64,000 nt of DNA from Lumbricus rubellus (taxonomy: Eukaryota; Annelida; Clitellata; Crassiclitellata; Lumbricidae). This document shows positions 41,582-58,856 of the stretch, piece by piece. The notes under the pieces are model-generated. The model saw only the letters and a list, made by a program, of their open reading frames with translations. It did not search any database and had not been told where the DNA came from. The DNA lies in contig OX243824.1 in the NCBI GenBank assembly GCA_945859605.1, positions 2,070,078 to 2,134,077 of the forward strand. Direction: 5' to 3'. Position 1 is the first letter of the stretch, and every line of letters starts with the position of its first letter. A program made the position numbers and the translations under genes.

Positions 41582-42551
41582 CAGTGATGTTAATCCTTGT
41601 CCTTGTCCTTGTCCTTAAGGACTCCTTAAGGACATTTTTGAAGTCCTTGTCCTGGTCCTGGTCCTTGGGGGTCAGGTCCTTGTCCTTATCCTGGTCCTTG
41701 GGGGTCAGGTCCTTGTCCTTATCCTGGTCCTTGGGGTCAGGTCCTTGTCCTTGTCCTTGTCTTTAGTCCTTGCAAGGACTTCTTTCCAATTCCATTATTC
41801 CAGTGGTTCTTAAACTTATTCGCATAATATTATATAATTTACAGTGCATTCAAGGCGTCTAAAAATATGGCGTCTATGGTCTTGCGCATTCTTCTATTAA
41901 TAATAATACGTCGTTGGTCTTCCATCTTGAAACTTGCAGTTGAAAATTGAATTAATTGAAGTGAGCCCAGAACGCCAACTGACCGAGTATTTGCAGCTGA
42001 TCAATGTGTCACCTGCAGATGAGCTATCACTCACCACTTTGCTGACATCTGATAAATTCACTAAGCTCAAAGAACTATTCAGTCGAGTATTGTGCTCTCC
42101 AGCAACATCAGCACCAGTGGAGCGTGTCTTTTCGCAAAGTGGACTGATTCTGCGACCTAATCGTGCACGCATGACCGACAAGCTGCTGGAGACTCTGGTT
42201 TATTTAAAATGCAATCAATAAACTTATACTGAGTCAGTACATTACAAGTTACTAATTTTCACTGTCTCGTACTTTCACAGTACAATTAGTCATTACTTCC
42301 AAATGCACATTGTGACATTATTATTTATTATTATTTGTCTAGCCCTGTTCCTGGCCCTTGGGGTCAGGTCCTTGTCCTGGTCCTGGTCCTTGGTCCTTGG
42401 GGTCAGGTCCTTGTCCTGGTCCTTGGGGGTCAGGTCCTTGTCCTGGTCCTGGTCCTTGGGAGTCAAGTCCTTGTCCTGGTCCTGGTCCTTGGGGGTCAGG
42501 TCCTTGTCCTGGTCCTGGTCCTTGGGGGTCAGGTCCTTGTTAACATCCCTG
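41582..42551 (+). mobile_element. hAT deletion derivative H4 with perfect 8-bp target duplication
   Basis: Target duplication GTTTTAAA at 41574-41581 and 42552-42559 is perfect. Inverted ends CAGTGATGTTAA and TTAACATCCCTG. Inside are two minisatellite blocks of a CCTTGGGGGTCAGGTCCTTG unit (41590-41765 and 42345-42545), both in the same orientation, and between them a transposase C-terminal domain. At 970 bp it cannot encode a full transposase. Confidence 0.93.
41934..42221 (+). pseudogene. hAT transposase C-terminal dimerisation domain
   Basis: The 95-codon frame ends in LCSPATSAPVERVFSQSGLI, LRPNRARM and KLLETLVYLKCNQ, the signature hATC domain (CxPATSAPSERVFSxxGxxxxxxR...LxxxLxxLxxN). The BED finger and catalytic core are missing, so this is an internal-deletion remnant. 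Confidence 0.93.
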
Positions 42552-42675
42552 GTTTTAAAAACTTTAAAAAGTATTTTAACATCATAATTTAAGTACAAAG
42601 TACGACGAAAAAGTATTTTAAGTAAAAGTAGAAATGCTTTATCGCGAGTTTTTAAAATACAAGTATAGTATAGCC

Positions 42676-42822
42676 CAGTATGAGAATTGTGGAAAAATAA
42701 CGGGGGGGGGGTTTGGACCATTATTCACTTGGAATGGGGGGGGGTAAAAACCAACTTTAACATATGGGGCTCTAAGAAAGACTGGGGGTTGAACCCCCCA
42801 ACCCCCGGCAATTCTCACCCTG
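42676..42822. mobile_element. CAG(GG/TA)TGAGAATTG MITE, copy 2
   Basis: Inverted copy of 38609-38767: CAGTATGAGAATTG at the left, CAATTCTCACCCTG at the right. Flanking octamers GTATAGCC / ACATAGCC match at 6 of 8. The region to about 42930 (AAAATACTTCCCATCACTG) resembles another hAT end. Confidence 0.75.
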
Positions 42823-43189
42823 ACATAGCCTACTTAGTTTGTATTTAAAATACTATTTTAATACTATATTTTTCAAATACTATTTTAGGAGCCTACTAGT
42901 AGGCCCATTTAAAATACTTCCCATCACTGACAGTCATGATAATTTTTTTGCATTAGCAACAGGGACCTAAGGAGTGAAAATAATTATGAGTAAAAAATTG
43001 TCCAGTAGGCTACAGATAGCGCTGAAAAATATCTAAAGTGTGTAAAATAATGTTTCAGAGCGCTAATTCTACAGTAGAATTGTATGGGAAACTAAAATTT
43101 TCATAGAGACTGTATTGTAAACTACAAGTTTATAAAGCGTTAATCCAAAGCTAAGCGCAGGGCACCACCTTATTGACGAGCGCTGCGCT

Positions 43190-43440
43190 GCGCGGCCACG
43201 CCATGCCATATGGGCCGTGCAACCCCTTCCCCCTGTGCAATGTCCAATGGAGGTAGAAGTTCGCTTCCCCGAAACCATAGAGTGAGAGAACAGAGCTCCA
43301 TTGTTATCGCACCGCGTGCGCTTTACCAATGACAAGCTTGTAGGCGTGGCCTAACTTATTCCGCCTACGGTGGGCGTGGCTTAAGTTCTGTTGCCCGGAT
43401 GGATGGTTGGTGCTGCGTATGAAAACATGAGAACTACACT
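43190..43440 (+). promoter_or_regulatory. Candidate KLF promoter with GGGCGTGGC boxes
   Basis: GC-rich island in AT-rich DNA with AGGCGTGGC (43342-43350), GGGCGTGGC (43372-43380), a reversed GGCGTGG near 43195 and a CCAAT at 43325-43329. GGGCGTGGC is the KLF/Sp binding box. The next gene downstream on this strand is the KLF gene. Confidence 0.4.
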
Positions 43441-43603
43441 TAACAACATTGTCGAGTCCGACAACAAAAGTCTCTTTTAACAATTATATTCTTCTCGTCA
43501 GCTACTTTATAAACTTGTCGCCTTCAAACGGATTAAATTCTCGTTTCCCGCTCGGTTGAGAGATTCACCGCAGACGTCTCAATCACGAATGAATTAGTTT
43601 TTG
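43440..43603 (+). other. Candidate non-coding 5' exon of the KLF gene
   Basis: A CG-containing stretch after the candidate promoter ends at a consensus donor TTTTG|GTAAGTTT (43604). KLF3/8/12 genes usually start with non-coding exons, and the first coding exon at 49335 begins with an acceptor, so an upstream exon must exist. That this is the exon is inference. Confidence 0.35.
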
Positions 43604-45759
43604 GTAAGTTTTTAAATTTTTTACGCTAAGTCTCCGTTCTGTACAATAGCTGCGCTTGTACTGCTGTTAACTTATTCGACTTTAGACATGATTTAAAATG
43701 CTTTTTCTACCGTAATATAGAAATTATAAATGTGTTTTAAAATGTGGTTTTCAACTCGAGTTGATGACAGTTATTTTGTTGGAATTGGAGCATTTAGTCG
43801 TGGCGAAAATAATGACCTTCCGAAAGCTCATAAATTACGTTCACGGAACCTAAACTTGTGGGAAAGCTGTCGGTTTAAAATGATCGGCGTTGTTGCTGAA
43901 TTAGAAATTTTATTTCACCATTTAGCCTATAATAGTTAATATTTAGATGAGGAGACAGAAGCTGGCAAAGATTTTGTGCATTTAAATAGTAGCCTATACT
44001 TGAAAGAATCGAAGGATGGCTGCGCGGGTGCTTGTGTGTTGTGATGGTAATGGTGATGGTGATGATAATGATGATTAATAACACAAGATAAGAATATTCT
44101 GTAATTTAAATATTTTCTCTCTCTATTAGTTAGCCTATGTTTATTTTCATGTCTTTAGGCCTACATCAGCAAACATAGGCCTACATATTCATAGAATTGA
44201 TCAAGGCGGTCAAATAGTAAAAATATATTATCCTAATTCCAAAATCGTATTTCCATATCATACAATCTACCGGCGGGATTGTGTGGTTAGAGACCCCTGG
44301 GGGTAGACCTGCCGTATACAAGGTCACATTGACCGGTTTTGACCGGTGGGAGCGGCCGGGTCCATTCAGTACACGGTCCCAATCAACCAAGACAGCAGTA
44401 ATATAAAGAGATTGCAATCTGCCTTAGTAGGCTACATAGCTGTTCAAAGGAGGAGAGGAGGAGGAGGAAGAGGAGCAGGAGGAGGAGGAGGAGGAGGAGG
44501 AGAGGAGGAGGAGGAGGAGTTGGGTGGCGTGGTGGTGGTGGTGATGGTGGTGAGGATGGTGATGGTGGTGATGATGACGATGATGATGACGATGATGATG
44601 ACGACGATGATGACGACGACGACGACGATTGTCATTTTATTTCTGTCCTTGTTTATCCTCTATCTCTCCTTCTCCTCCTCCTTGTTCTCCTCGTCGTCCT
44701 ACTTCTGCTCTACCCATCTCCTTCTTCTTGCCATGGCCCTCTCCATCCATTCCCCTTGTTGATCCCATTTTGCCCTTGGGATGAATATCAATATAGGTTG
44801 ATGTTGATGTTGACAGCGATGATGTTGATGACAAATCCAACTATTATAATACGCCTACGTTGTTTGTTGTGACGCAACGTATACCGAGTGATAATGATGA
44901 TGAGGTAAAGATAGGTACAGAGACAAGTACAGGCGACAGCGAGATAGAGAGAGAAAGAGACACTGAGATAGAGACAGAGATCGAGGCAACGAAAGAGAGA
45001 AACAGACACACACGCACAGCAAGATAGAGAGCGAGAGAGTATGCAGATGGAGAGACACACACACACACACACACACATAGACAGCTATAGAGACACACAG
45101 CCAGACAGAGACAGACAGAGACAAACAGGTGAAGAGTCGGAATATTTCCACCGTCAATCATAGCCGCGTTACGGTTGAGTGAACCGGGCCTCGCGACCAG
45201 CACTCGCTGCGATCCGCCCGACTGATCGAGTGAGTGAGTGAGTGAGTGAGGGGAGCGGCAAAGGTGATACATCATGTGGCCCGCATTTCTTTGTCGCTGT
45301 CATTTATTTCTTGGCCCATTCATTGAGATGGCGTCAACAAACACAATAGCCCTCTGAGTTGCATATGGTCCCACTTTCCGATATATCTGACATTCCACAT
45401 CTTGGTTTATTTCCTCGGCAAGAATGCGATGACGCATTATTGCCCCGTATACAATAATTATATACATCTCTATAGAAGATGTTTACTACATTGACATTTT
45501 TATGAGCCCCACCTTTCTAGAGAAGCAGTCAGCTCTAGCAAATAATTTTGTAGAATTATTGTGAAATTGTAACAGTATACTGGCTTCGTGATAGGCCTAT
45601 TCGTCGTAAGCGTCGTCATCATCGTCTTTGGTAAAATCTTCATCGTCACCGTCATAGTCATTGTTGTAATCGTCGTCATTATCACAGCATACTCGTCATC
45701 AGCATCATCGTCATCAGCGTCGTCGTCATCATCATCATCATCCATCATCATGGAAAACG

Positions 45760-45811
<52 letters not shown>

Positions 45812-46559
45812 TCATCATGGAAAACGTCATCATCATCATCATCATCATCAATAATTCATCATCATCATCATCATCGAAAAGTCGTCGTTATCGTCATCAC
45901 AATATCATCATCGTTGTCGTCGTCATCGTCTTGTTCAACATACATGTAGTCATCATTTTTGTCAACACAACAACAAAACAACAACGGCGACGTCATCATC
46001 ATCATCATCATCGTCGTCGTTGTCGTTATCATAATTACTATATTGTCGCTATCATAAAATTTTACTCTATTATAGCGTGCGCAGATTACACAGAACTAAG
46101 ACTCTTAGGTCTAGATTAGTCAGTGAATGGCAAAGAGCAGAGGAGGTGGACACGATTACTTAAGAATCGATTATGATATAAAAATAATTGTCTCAAGTGA
46201 TAAGATTAATCGCTTGAACATCAAACGAATAAACATCATCCGATATATCTGATGTGGTTTCTTGCACAAGTGTCTAGTATGTCAAGTGCAACTCAATTGG
46301 CCAAAGTGTCTGATGTCAAGCCTCTTTCTATGGCCATTACCAATGATCCTCATCTTTACTCCCTCCACTTTTTAGTAATCCTCCATGCAGATATAGACAA
46401 AACAACTCCTAAGTGCCCATTAAAGATAATAATCATATCTTGTAGGTCCGTCAGTAACAGGTATATTATAATCTGTCTGGAATAGTCTTCCATTGCCTGT
46501 TATACCAATAGATTTGATTCATCAGTGTTTAACAGATAAGATGGATAAGACCTGTTAAA

Positions 46560-46910
46560 TCGCCGTGGTTGGACTGGGAGCGCCTCTGAGTGGGCGTCAT
46601 GAAAGGAAGCTATAACGTCTTGAAATGAATGAATGAATGAATGAATGAGTGAATGGATGAATGAATGAATGAATGAATGAATGAGTGAATAAATGGATGA
46701 ATGAGTGGATGGATGGATGAATGAATGAATGAATGAATGGATGAATGAATGAATGAATGAGTGAATAAATGGATGAATGAATTAATGAGTGAATGAATGG
46801 ATGAATGAGTGGATGGATGGATGAATGAATGAATGAATGAATGAATGAATGGATGGATGAATGAGCGAATGAATGAATGAGTGGATGGATGAATGAATGA
46901 ATGAATGAAT
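46560..46910. repeat. LINE tail expanding into (GAATGAATG)n
   Basis: GGACTGGGAGCGCCTCTGAG...GGAAGCTATAACGTCTTGAA, then about 290 bases of GAATGA/GGATGA. This shows the LINE 3' tail seeding a microsatellite. Confidence 0.85.
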
Positions 46911-47681
46911 CATCTCACGTAACATAAGCACACCTACTAACATATTTTTTCTTGCGATGTGACGATCACCGTAAAAACTAAATATATCCTGAGCAATATT
47001 GTCTGTTTTAAGTTGCGTCTGTGTCTACTTTTAAGAAACGAATTGATTGATTGGTTGATTGATTAATTGATTGATAGAGTGATTGATAGAGTGATTGATT
47101 GATTGATTGAATTAGAATGAGCATGATCTTCTGACTCGTCGAAAAGAATTATTGTTGGCATCATCATTTAATCAAGTATTATCAATTAGACTTTGATATA
47201 ATATCCTACATTCCATTGATAATTAATTATTGTTATGCTTCATGAATTCGTCAAAGTTGAATCAAGGCACTACAGCAATAATATTGACATCGGCAAGTTA
47301 CCGTGGTCTCCTTGGTTCACTTCGTCCCTTGTTGACATATTATACGACATCACATGTTGGCTATTATACTCTCGTTAGATATATATGACACCTTTATAAA
47401 TTGTATCGGACATGGGCAACTTCTTTTAGCAGAGGGACGCACTAGGGTTTTAAGGGTAGATCTTGTGCCGTACGTCAATTGTTGTGGTCCGGTTTTTGCA
47501 TTTTAATTTACCCCCATAAATGAGACAATTTATTAAAGCTAGATAGGCCTATAATTGTAGAATAACTGGACCGTTTGGTTGGTTTTGTTGCAGCATGTAT
47601 TATTTGTCATAATAATTATTATTATTACAGCTCACGAGCAACTAGCCTGATCACTTATTTATTTTCACCATTATGCTTAGG

Positions 47682-47717
47682 CATATAGCGTTCAGGGGAC
47701 ACGTTTTAAAGGTGTCT
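47682..47717 (-). promoter_or_regulatory. AGACACC-N23-TATATG module
   Basis: The minus strand reads CATTAGACACCTTTAAAACG, then TATATGCC exactly 23 bases after the core. Confidence 0.4.
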
Positions 47718-49335
47718 AATGAGAACGTTCTAAAACGCTATAGCTAGTTTCTGCTCAACACTAAAAAAGATTTGCTTGCGTCGCCTCCCATATATTAATT
47801 TTCTCATTATAACCTGCAGTGGTTAAACCCGTTCAACGTTACGACTTATTTCAGCTATAATTATACTGACTTCTTAGTGCGTCCATGGAAAGTCTTTTCT
47901 CCTCCTCGGCCTCCTCCTCCTCCTCTCCTCCTTCTCCTTCTCCTCCTTGTGTTTACTGCTCTCCTTCTCCTCTTTCCCGCCCTTCTCAATATTATCCCAT
48001 TCTTCTCCTTCATTAACTGCTCAATGTTCGTTATCATAATCCCATTTCCAAAGCGCCACTCGCAAGCCATGCACATGCAGGGCACCAGTTTATTCACGAG
48101 CGCTAACAAACAACCACAATGCCAACACCGTCAACAAGCTGCTGCTATTGAGCTATTCGCACACACGAAAAATCGGTCATGAATATGTTTGCCCATTAAA
48201 GGACATTATATTCTCACCTACACTTACTCGTTACTTCTTCTCATTCTACTTCTCTGCACTATACTCCCCTCTTTCATATTTCTCTTTATTCTCACCCACC
48301 CATAGAATATACATAACCCAACAACAATAGCCCATCGTCTATTATGTACCGCAGCCAACACCCATCCTACGATCGTCACCCATCAATTTGCCCCACCCGA
48401 CCGAACGGCGTCGAGACGTAAAAATCTACCCAGCCCAACGATGACAAGAAAGCGCATTGTTAAGACGGTAAACTATCTGTCAGTCACGGTAACACCCAAG
48501 CATGGCGGTTAAAAAAAGATACGACTCACTGTACGGATGGTTGCCAATTGGGGGATACACCCTTCCCAGGTAGCTGTAGCCAGACAGGTGCGCCTAATTT
48601 TTATCTATGCATGCCGTTCGAGGGGAATTTGTCGCCTCGGCTGTACGTGTCGGTGGGGGCTCCCCTGTGGTGACTGTCTTCGGCTGGTTGTCGAAGCATT
48701 TGCTCGAGTTTTGCGTTGGTCTCTCTCATTGTAACATTGGAGTTAACTTCGCTTAGGTTGGCGCTTTTATAGAGCATAGTGTTTAAAGACTTAATTATGT
48801 ATATGTGCAGTCGCTTTATAAATTTATAAATACAGTACATATATACATGCATTTCATATTATATGTATACATGCATACATATATGCTGCATCCATACATA
48901 CATATTTATACATGTGTTTTTATGCATTCATGTAATACATGCATTCATACATGCATTTATATACATGTATGTATAAATAATAATATATAGTGCCCAAGTG
49001 AATGAATGATTGAGTGATTGAGTGAATGAACGAGTGGATGGATGGATGAGTGACTGAGTGACTGATTGAATGAATGAATGAGTGAATGAATGTATGAATG
49101 AATGAATGAGTGAATAAATGAATGAATGAATGAATAAATGATTGAATGAACGAACGAACTCAGCTATAATGAGTACTCGGTCAGTGGGAAGATGAGATGG
49201 CAAGGTAGAGGACTGACCATCTCCATCATATTTATACGCCAAGGCTAAGAAAACGAAGTCGCTATCACTTCATTCTCATAATGTCTTTACCAACTTTACA
49301 TAAACTTTCTTCTGTTGTTCCGTTTTCTTCGTAGG

Positions 49336-54184
<4,849 letters not shown>

Positions 54185-55898
54185 GCGTGCGTGCGTGCGT
54201 TCCTATGCTCGACGTGGATTCCTATTGATGAGAGAATTTATTTGGAGGTTGAACGAGAATTTCTGGTTTGCGGTGCTTCGAATGTATGTATGAGCACTTT
54301 ACATAACGTCCCTTCAAGATTTGTACTACTCGGAGGCGCTCCCAACTATGGTGCGGACACTGAATCGGAGTTTCACACCGAAGGGCACGAGCAATTGTGA
54401 GCAAAGGACTTGCGAAAGGATCCCTATGTGATGACTTGAGGTCGATTCAAACCTGCAAACTTCTGGCTTCAAGGCAACGAACATACCCACCACAAGACCA
54501 CACCATTGCACCGTGGAGTTGGAGTGATGGTTTGAGGCTATTGAAATTTACTCGGAATGGACGATTTGGGGCTGTGCACATTTCCAATGTCAGACTCGGC
54601 ATTTCTGGTGCCTTAAAAGTGATAGAGTTTGCACTTTGTCTTCAGTCAGAATGAGGATTAGTACTTCTTGTCTGATATCAAACTGAAGATTTGCACCGCG
54701 TCTGAGGGCATTACGAAGATTTGCACTTATGATAAAGTCCGAATGGAGATTGGCACTTTATCGAAAGTCAGATAAAGAATGAAAATTGGTATCTTAATGC
54801 AAGCCGTAATGAGGATTTGTACTTTCTTAACTCAAGTTACAGACTGGCGCTTCATGTAAGTCGAATTCATCGAAGTCGAACTGAGACTTTCAGGCTTAAA
54901 CTGAGAACATGAACAAACTTGAAATGTTCAGTGCCAATCCTTTGGACTTTCAGTAACTTGTGAACTTGATTCTTGCCCGGTTTTGAGACAGTTTCACCAA
55001 GACGATACTGATTGCAATTTTGTATATATTATATTATAGCTGCCTGATAGTATAGCACAGGCAGTCATTTGTTGATAATTCAGTTCATTTTAGTTCAGTT
55101 TAAGTCACTTACGATGTAATTGTAAAGTCGTAATCTTGCAATGTAAATATTTCCTGTTGTTTGAACAGTTAAGACTTGGGAAGTCGATTAGGGCACGTCC
55201 ACATATTACATACACAAAATTATTTTATTTTTCACTCTCTCCCCTGTTGCAACTCCATATATCATGTGAAACCCTTCCCCACGCGTACGTGCAAGTAATT
55301 TTGTTACAACACCCTTATATACCAAAGTTAATTAGCTCAAATAGTCTGTCAAATATTTATTTTACCTTAGGCTGCTATTTATTTCAGTTAAAATATTGTA
55401 TTTGCTCGTTAAAATTTGATTAATTTGATAACTGTTATGGTTTACTGCGTAGATCTGAAGAGATATTAGTCGTAAACAAATTGCAATCACATGCCATCGA
55501 ATGATTATAGGATTACACAGGGTTATAGTTAGACTAATGTGGATTGTCATAATTAGATATTTATTTTGGGTATGTGCATTTTGGTCTATACCCCTTCCCT
55601 ACAGTACACACTCTTACGTACATGGCTTAAATCCGATGACCCTATCCCACCATGTGTACGCATTATGCGGGCAGCTTCTTATTTGCTTGTAGCACGGGTT
55701 TTGATTTTGCATAAAGTTGCTTGTTTGCGTGTTGGACACTTACTTAAAGTTACTCAAGTGTATTGTGTTTGATGGCATAAGCTTATTTTCAAACCGGTTG
55801 TTTTCAGATAAAGACTTTTCTGAAGTGGTAGTTTAGAACCGGTGAAACTGATCGCATTTTGTAGATGGAAATTGGTGATTGTTGAAGTTTGTTTTGCC
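54185..55898 (+). other. KLF 3' flank and likely 3' UTR
   Basis: No further coding. It contains a SINE on the minus strand (54292-54516) and unique AT-rich sequence with repeated GATTTGCACTT-like words at 54640-54800. No AATAAA close to the stop codon; the first one noted is at 56577, beyond the next MITE. Confidence 0.45.
54292..54516 (-). mobile_element. tRNA-derived SINE, minus-strand copy 9
   Basis: Diverged subfamily (GTGGGTATGTTCGTTGCC on the minus strand) with GGTTTGAATCGACC as B-box remnant. It lies about 110 bases after the KLF stop codon, so it is probably part of the 3' UTR. Confidence 0.8.
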
Positions 55899-56086
55899 CA
55901 TAGGCGTACTAGGCGAGGGTCCAGAGGGGGGCAAATGCCCCACCCCAAAATTTTCGGGCAAGTCTGGTTTTTCGGGCAAACACAGCCCTGGACAACTAAA
56001 AAACAGGTCGTCAACTTTTTGCCGGATATATTTTTCGGGCAGAAGTTCAATCCCCCCCCACTGCTGAAATGTCCCGTACGCCTATG
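55899..56086. mobile_element. CATAGGCGTAC MITE, copy 2
   Basis: Ends CATAGGCGTACTAGG and CGTACGCCTATG. Target duplication GTTTTGCC / GTTTTGCA (7 of 8) at 55891-55898 and 56087-56094. Sister of 37108-37340, with the shared interior word TTTTTCGGGCA. Confidence 0.9.
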
Positions 56087-57270
56087 GTTTTGCATGGTGG
56101 TCATTGTTGTTATAGCTCTGGCAAGTTATGAACCGAGATGTTTGTGTAAGATTTTGTGATGTTTTGTGCTGAAAAGTTACACTTTTGCGTTGATGAGAAC
56201 CTCTGTGCATTACAGAATGTGATAAAGGTTTACCCGGTAATCAAGAAATTATGTTACAACGAAAACAGAATCGTGTTACTTGATGTGATGGAGTTAGATT
56301 TTAACCATGATCATAACTAGTTTTATTGTTTCAAGTAAAATTAATATTTTCTACACGCCTTTGAATATCGGTGTTCAGATATTAAAAAAGGGCCTTGATG
56401 CCGTTTATAACTGAAGTCCAGCCACACTTTAAGTCCTGAGTACTGGCCACCCACGCTCACGTACATTATTTATGCTAAGGCTATGCAAATGAAATCTCTA
56501 TAGCACTTCGTACCGCACTACTTCTCAGTAGCATACACTTGAGGAAGTCAGCCTACGAGAATAATTATTGTAGAGAAATAAAACTGAGAAGGTCAGACAA
56601 TGATGTATGGTGGAGATAATAATTATGTGGTGTGCAAATAAATAATAGTTGTGCCCTAAGATCGAAAGATTGGGGTGAGGGGTTTGAAACCCTCGGCAAT
56701 TCTTACCATGGAGGAAGTTAAGACGCTGCTTGCAAAGAAAACATGTAAATAATTTACATTAAAAGGCGTTTACAGGACGACCCCATCATTATTACATTCG
56801 CCTTTCTTATAACACAGCAATTGAAGTCAGTGAATAATAATTCAGGGCAGGAGATTATTATTTACGAGTTGCTGTCGGTGTTGTTTACAATAAAACGCCA
56901 GCGGTGGCTCTATGATAAATGACCGAGATAAAGTAAAGTGGTTTCTACAATGTCCTTCAGAGCTGTTATTAATAATACTGCCATGCATTCTTTTTATGAT
57001 GGCGTTCAGTGACCCAGTTGCCCGCAATTTGGACTGAAAATGGAACAGTTAGGTCTTCACAGGGTCGTAAATCCTGGGTAGGGACTAGGGAGTATACAGG
57101 GTAGGATCGAGCTCCCTTCCGTATCGATCACTTGGTTAGAGAACGTGAAAGAACTCCCTTTTCGCTTTAGTAGGGCCTATGAGTTTTTAAATATTGTTTT
57201 GCTTCATGCATTAAAATGTAGATCACCATAGGCCAATAAGAATCAGACCAATGTTACGAGTAGGTCTAGG
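56087..57270. other. Intergenic stretch
   Basis: Unique AT-rich DNA with a degraded CAGGGTGAGAATTG-family piece near 56660-56715. No gene recognised. Confidence 0.5.
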
Positions 57271-57579
57271 CATGGGCGTCCGCAGCGGGGCGCAAGGGGG
57301 CGCAAGTGCGCCCCCCTGGATTTTTCGCATAGTTGCACATAAATTTAGGTTATTTGGTTGTGATTGTTACAAGTTACAACGCGATTTTCAATGTGATTAT
57401 CGATTCGTTCTACAAGTTGGACCTATAATTATCTTTCTTTGGACGCATAACGTAAAGGTAGGCTATAGGATTCTCTCGTGGTAATATGGAAATTCAAACT
57501 GTCACCCATTAAATTTAGACCATGTAACAATTATTTAAAAATTTGCGCCCCCCTAGAAAAATTCCTGCGGACGCCCATG
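57271..57579. mobile_element. CATGGGCGTCCGCAG element with perfect 8-bp target duplication
   Basis: Ends CATGGGCGTCCGCAG and CTGCGGACGCCCATG are exact 15-bp inverted repeats. Target duplication GGTCTAGG at 57263-57270 and 57580-57587 is perfect. 309 bp, non-coding. It is the intact relative of the nested pair at 32556-33079. Confidence 0.93.
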
Positions 57580-57600
57580 GGTCTAGGCGCACGACTCTCA

Positions 57601-57823
57601 GTGGGGCGCGGTGGTCTAGTGGTGGCGTCGTTGCCTTGGAGCCGGAAGGTCCGAGGTTCGAATCCACCTCGCCGCGTAAAGACCTTGGGCAAGTCCTTCA
57701 CTCACAATTGCTCAGCGCTTCGGCGTGAAACTCCGATGCAGTGTCCGCTCTGCATCGGGAGCGCCTCTGAGTAGAGAGAGCTTGAAGGGGCGCTATAACA
57801 AGTGTACATACAAACAAACAAAC
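57601..57823 (+). mobile_element. tRNA-derived SINE, copy 10 (near consensus)
   Basis: GGGGCGCGGTGGTCTAGTGG, GGTTCGAATCC, GGAGCGCCTCTGAGTAGAG, GGGGCGCTATAACAAGTG and an ACAAACAAACAAAC tail. The best-preserved copy in the window. Confidence 0.93.
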
Positions 57824-58103
57824 AGACGCTACGCATGGAGGGAGAGGGGATAGATCGTCCTACATCCCTCTCCCCCCATACACGCAGCATTATGGACAGC
57901 CTCAAATTTATGACCAGCCCCCCCCCCTTAAACTGTAAGCCTATATTATGTAACTTGCTCCAAAATAATATTATCTTCGTGAACTCTTCACCATCTGGCC
58001 AACTCACTCTATATTACCCGATCATCCGTTTGTCTCATATCACTCTTTCTCGACATCCGGTCCAGTAGTGTAGTCATAAAAAATGAATTGGGGGAACGCT
58101 CTT

Positions 58104-58104
58104 T

Positions 58105-58135
<31 letters not shown>

Positions 58136-58162
58136 TAGTAGTAGTAGTAGTAGTAGTAGTAT
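58104..58162. repeat. (AAT)n-(ATT)n-(AGT)n microsatellite
   Basis: Compound AT-rich triplet tract with a small palindromic junction (AATAATATTATT). Confidence 0.9.
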
Positions 58163-58482
58163 TAATAATCCATTATCCCTGGAAAAAGTGTTGGAACGGC
58201 GTTCCCCCGCGTTCCCGCCCCACTACACCGCTGATCCGGTCACTATAATATTGTTCATCTCAAGTTCTCCAATTAAACGAGCCTATAGATAGCCAATGCC
58301 TCCTGAATTTCGCTCTTTTAACGTCTCTAGTAATAGTTTTCGTTTATTCAACAATCCGGTTAGGCTTATTATAGTGTAGGCTACGATAATTATTTATGCA
58401 GTTGAAACAATTTACACAAACTCAGATCACAGATTATATAAATCTCAGCTAGGCCCTAGGCCTACGTACGTACTAGGCTACC

Positions 58483-58856
58483 TATGGGCGGAGACTGGAT
58501 GGGGGCGAACGAGTGGCGCCGAAGGAAGGACGCGAGATTTTGGGCTGACGAATGGCTGAGTCGCCGACAAAATTTTCCACTTTTGCCGACCAAAATTGGC
58601 AACATTTCTGACGACCTTTTTTTAGTCATCCGGTCGAAATCTCCAGGAAAAAAGCCCATTTTTCCCGACCCAAAAGTTGATGACCTTTTTTAGTCATTAT
58701 TTTATTCGCCAGTGCATGCATCCAGTGAGTCTTCGTGCACAGTTCCATGCCCTAACACTCAACAATTGGGGGTGGGGGACAAATGCATGGGCCGTCCCCC
58801 AACACACTCATTGATGGGGACCTTCCCCCCTGCCCCTCATTAAGTCTCCGCCCATG
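58483..58856. mobile_element. TATGGGCGGAGAC-type element
   Basis: Ends TATGGGCGGAGACTGG and AAGTCTCCGCCCATG, related to 39579-39825 (shared GGACAAATGCATGGGCCGTC-like interior). No convincing target duplication was found, so the limits are approximate. Confidence 0.65.

Larger units (their letters stand above)
43604..49334. other. Probable KLF first intron: repeats only
   Basis: Holds purine/GAT tracts (44450-44635), GA/CA tracts (44925-45130), CAT tracts (45600-45900, 45990-46030), a LINE tail with GAATGAATG arrays (46560-46910), ATTG repeats (47042-47112), CTC tracts (47890-47960), CATACATG repeats (48835-48985) and GAATGAATG arrays (48995-49165). No other gene recognised. Confidence 0.5.

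Noticed and set aside
42293..42721. 142-codon minus-strand protein with PKDQDQDKDLT repeats
   Set aside because: It spans the H4 minisatellite and the transposon border; the frame crosses a target duplication.
41530..42930. Larger hAT element ending at CCCATCACTG (42928)
   Set aside because: The ends CAGTG match loosely, but the flanking octamers differ; the 41582-42551 limits have an exact duplication instead.
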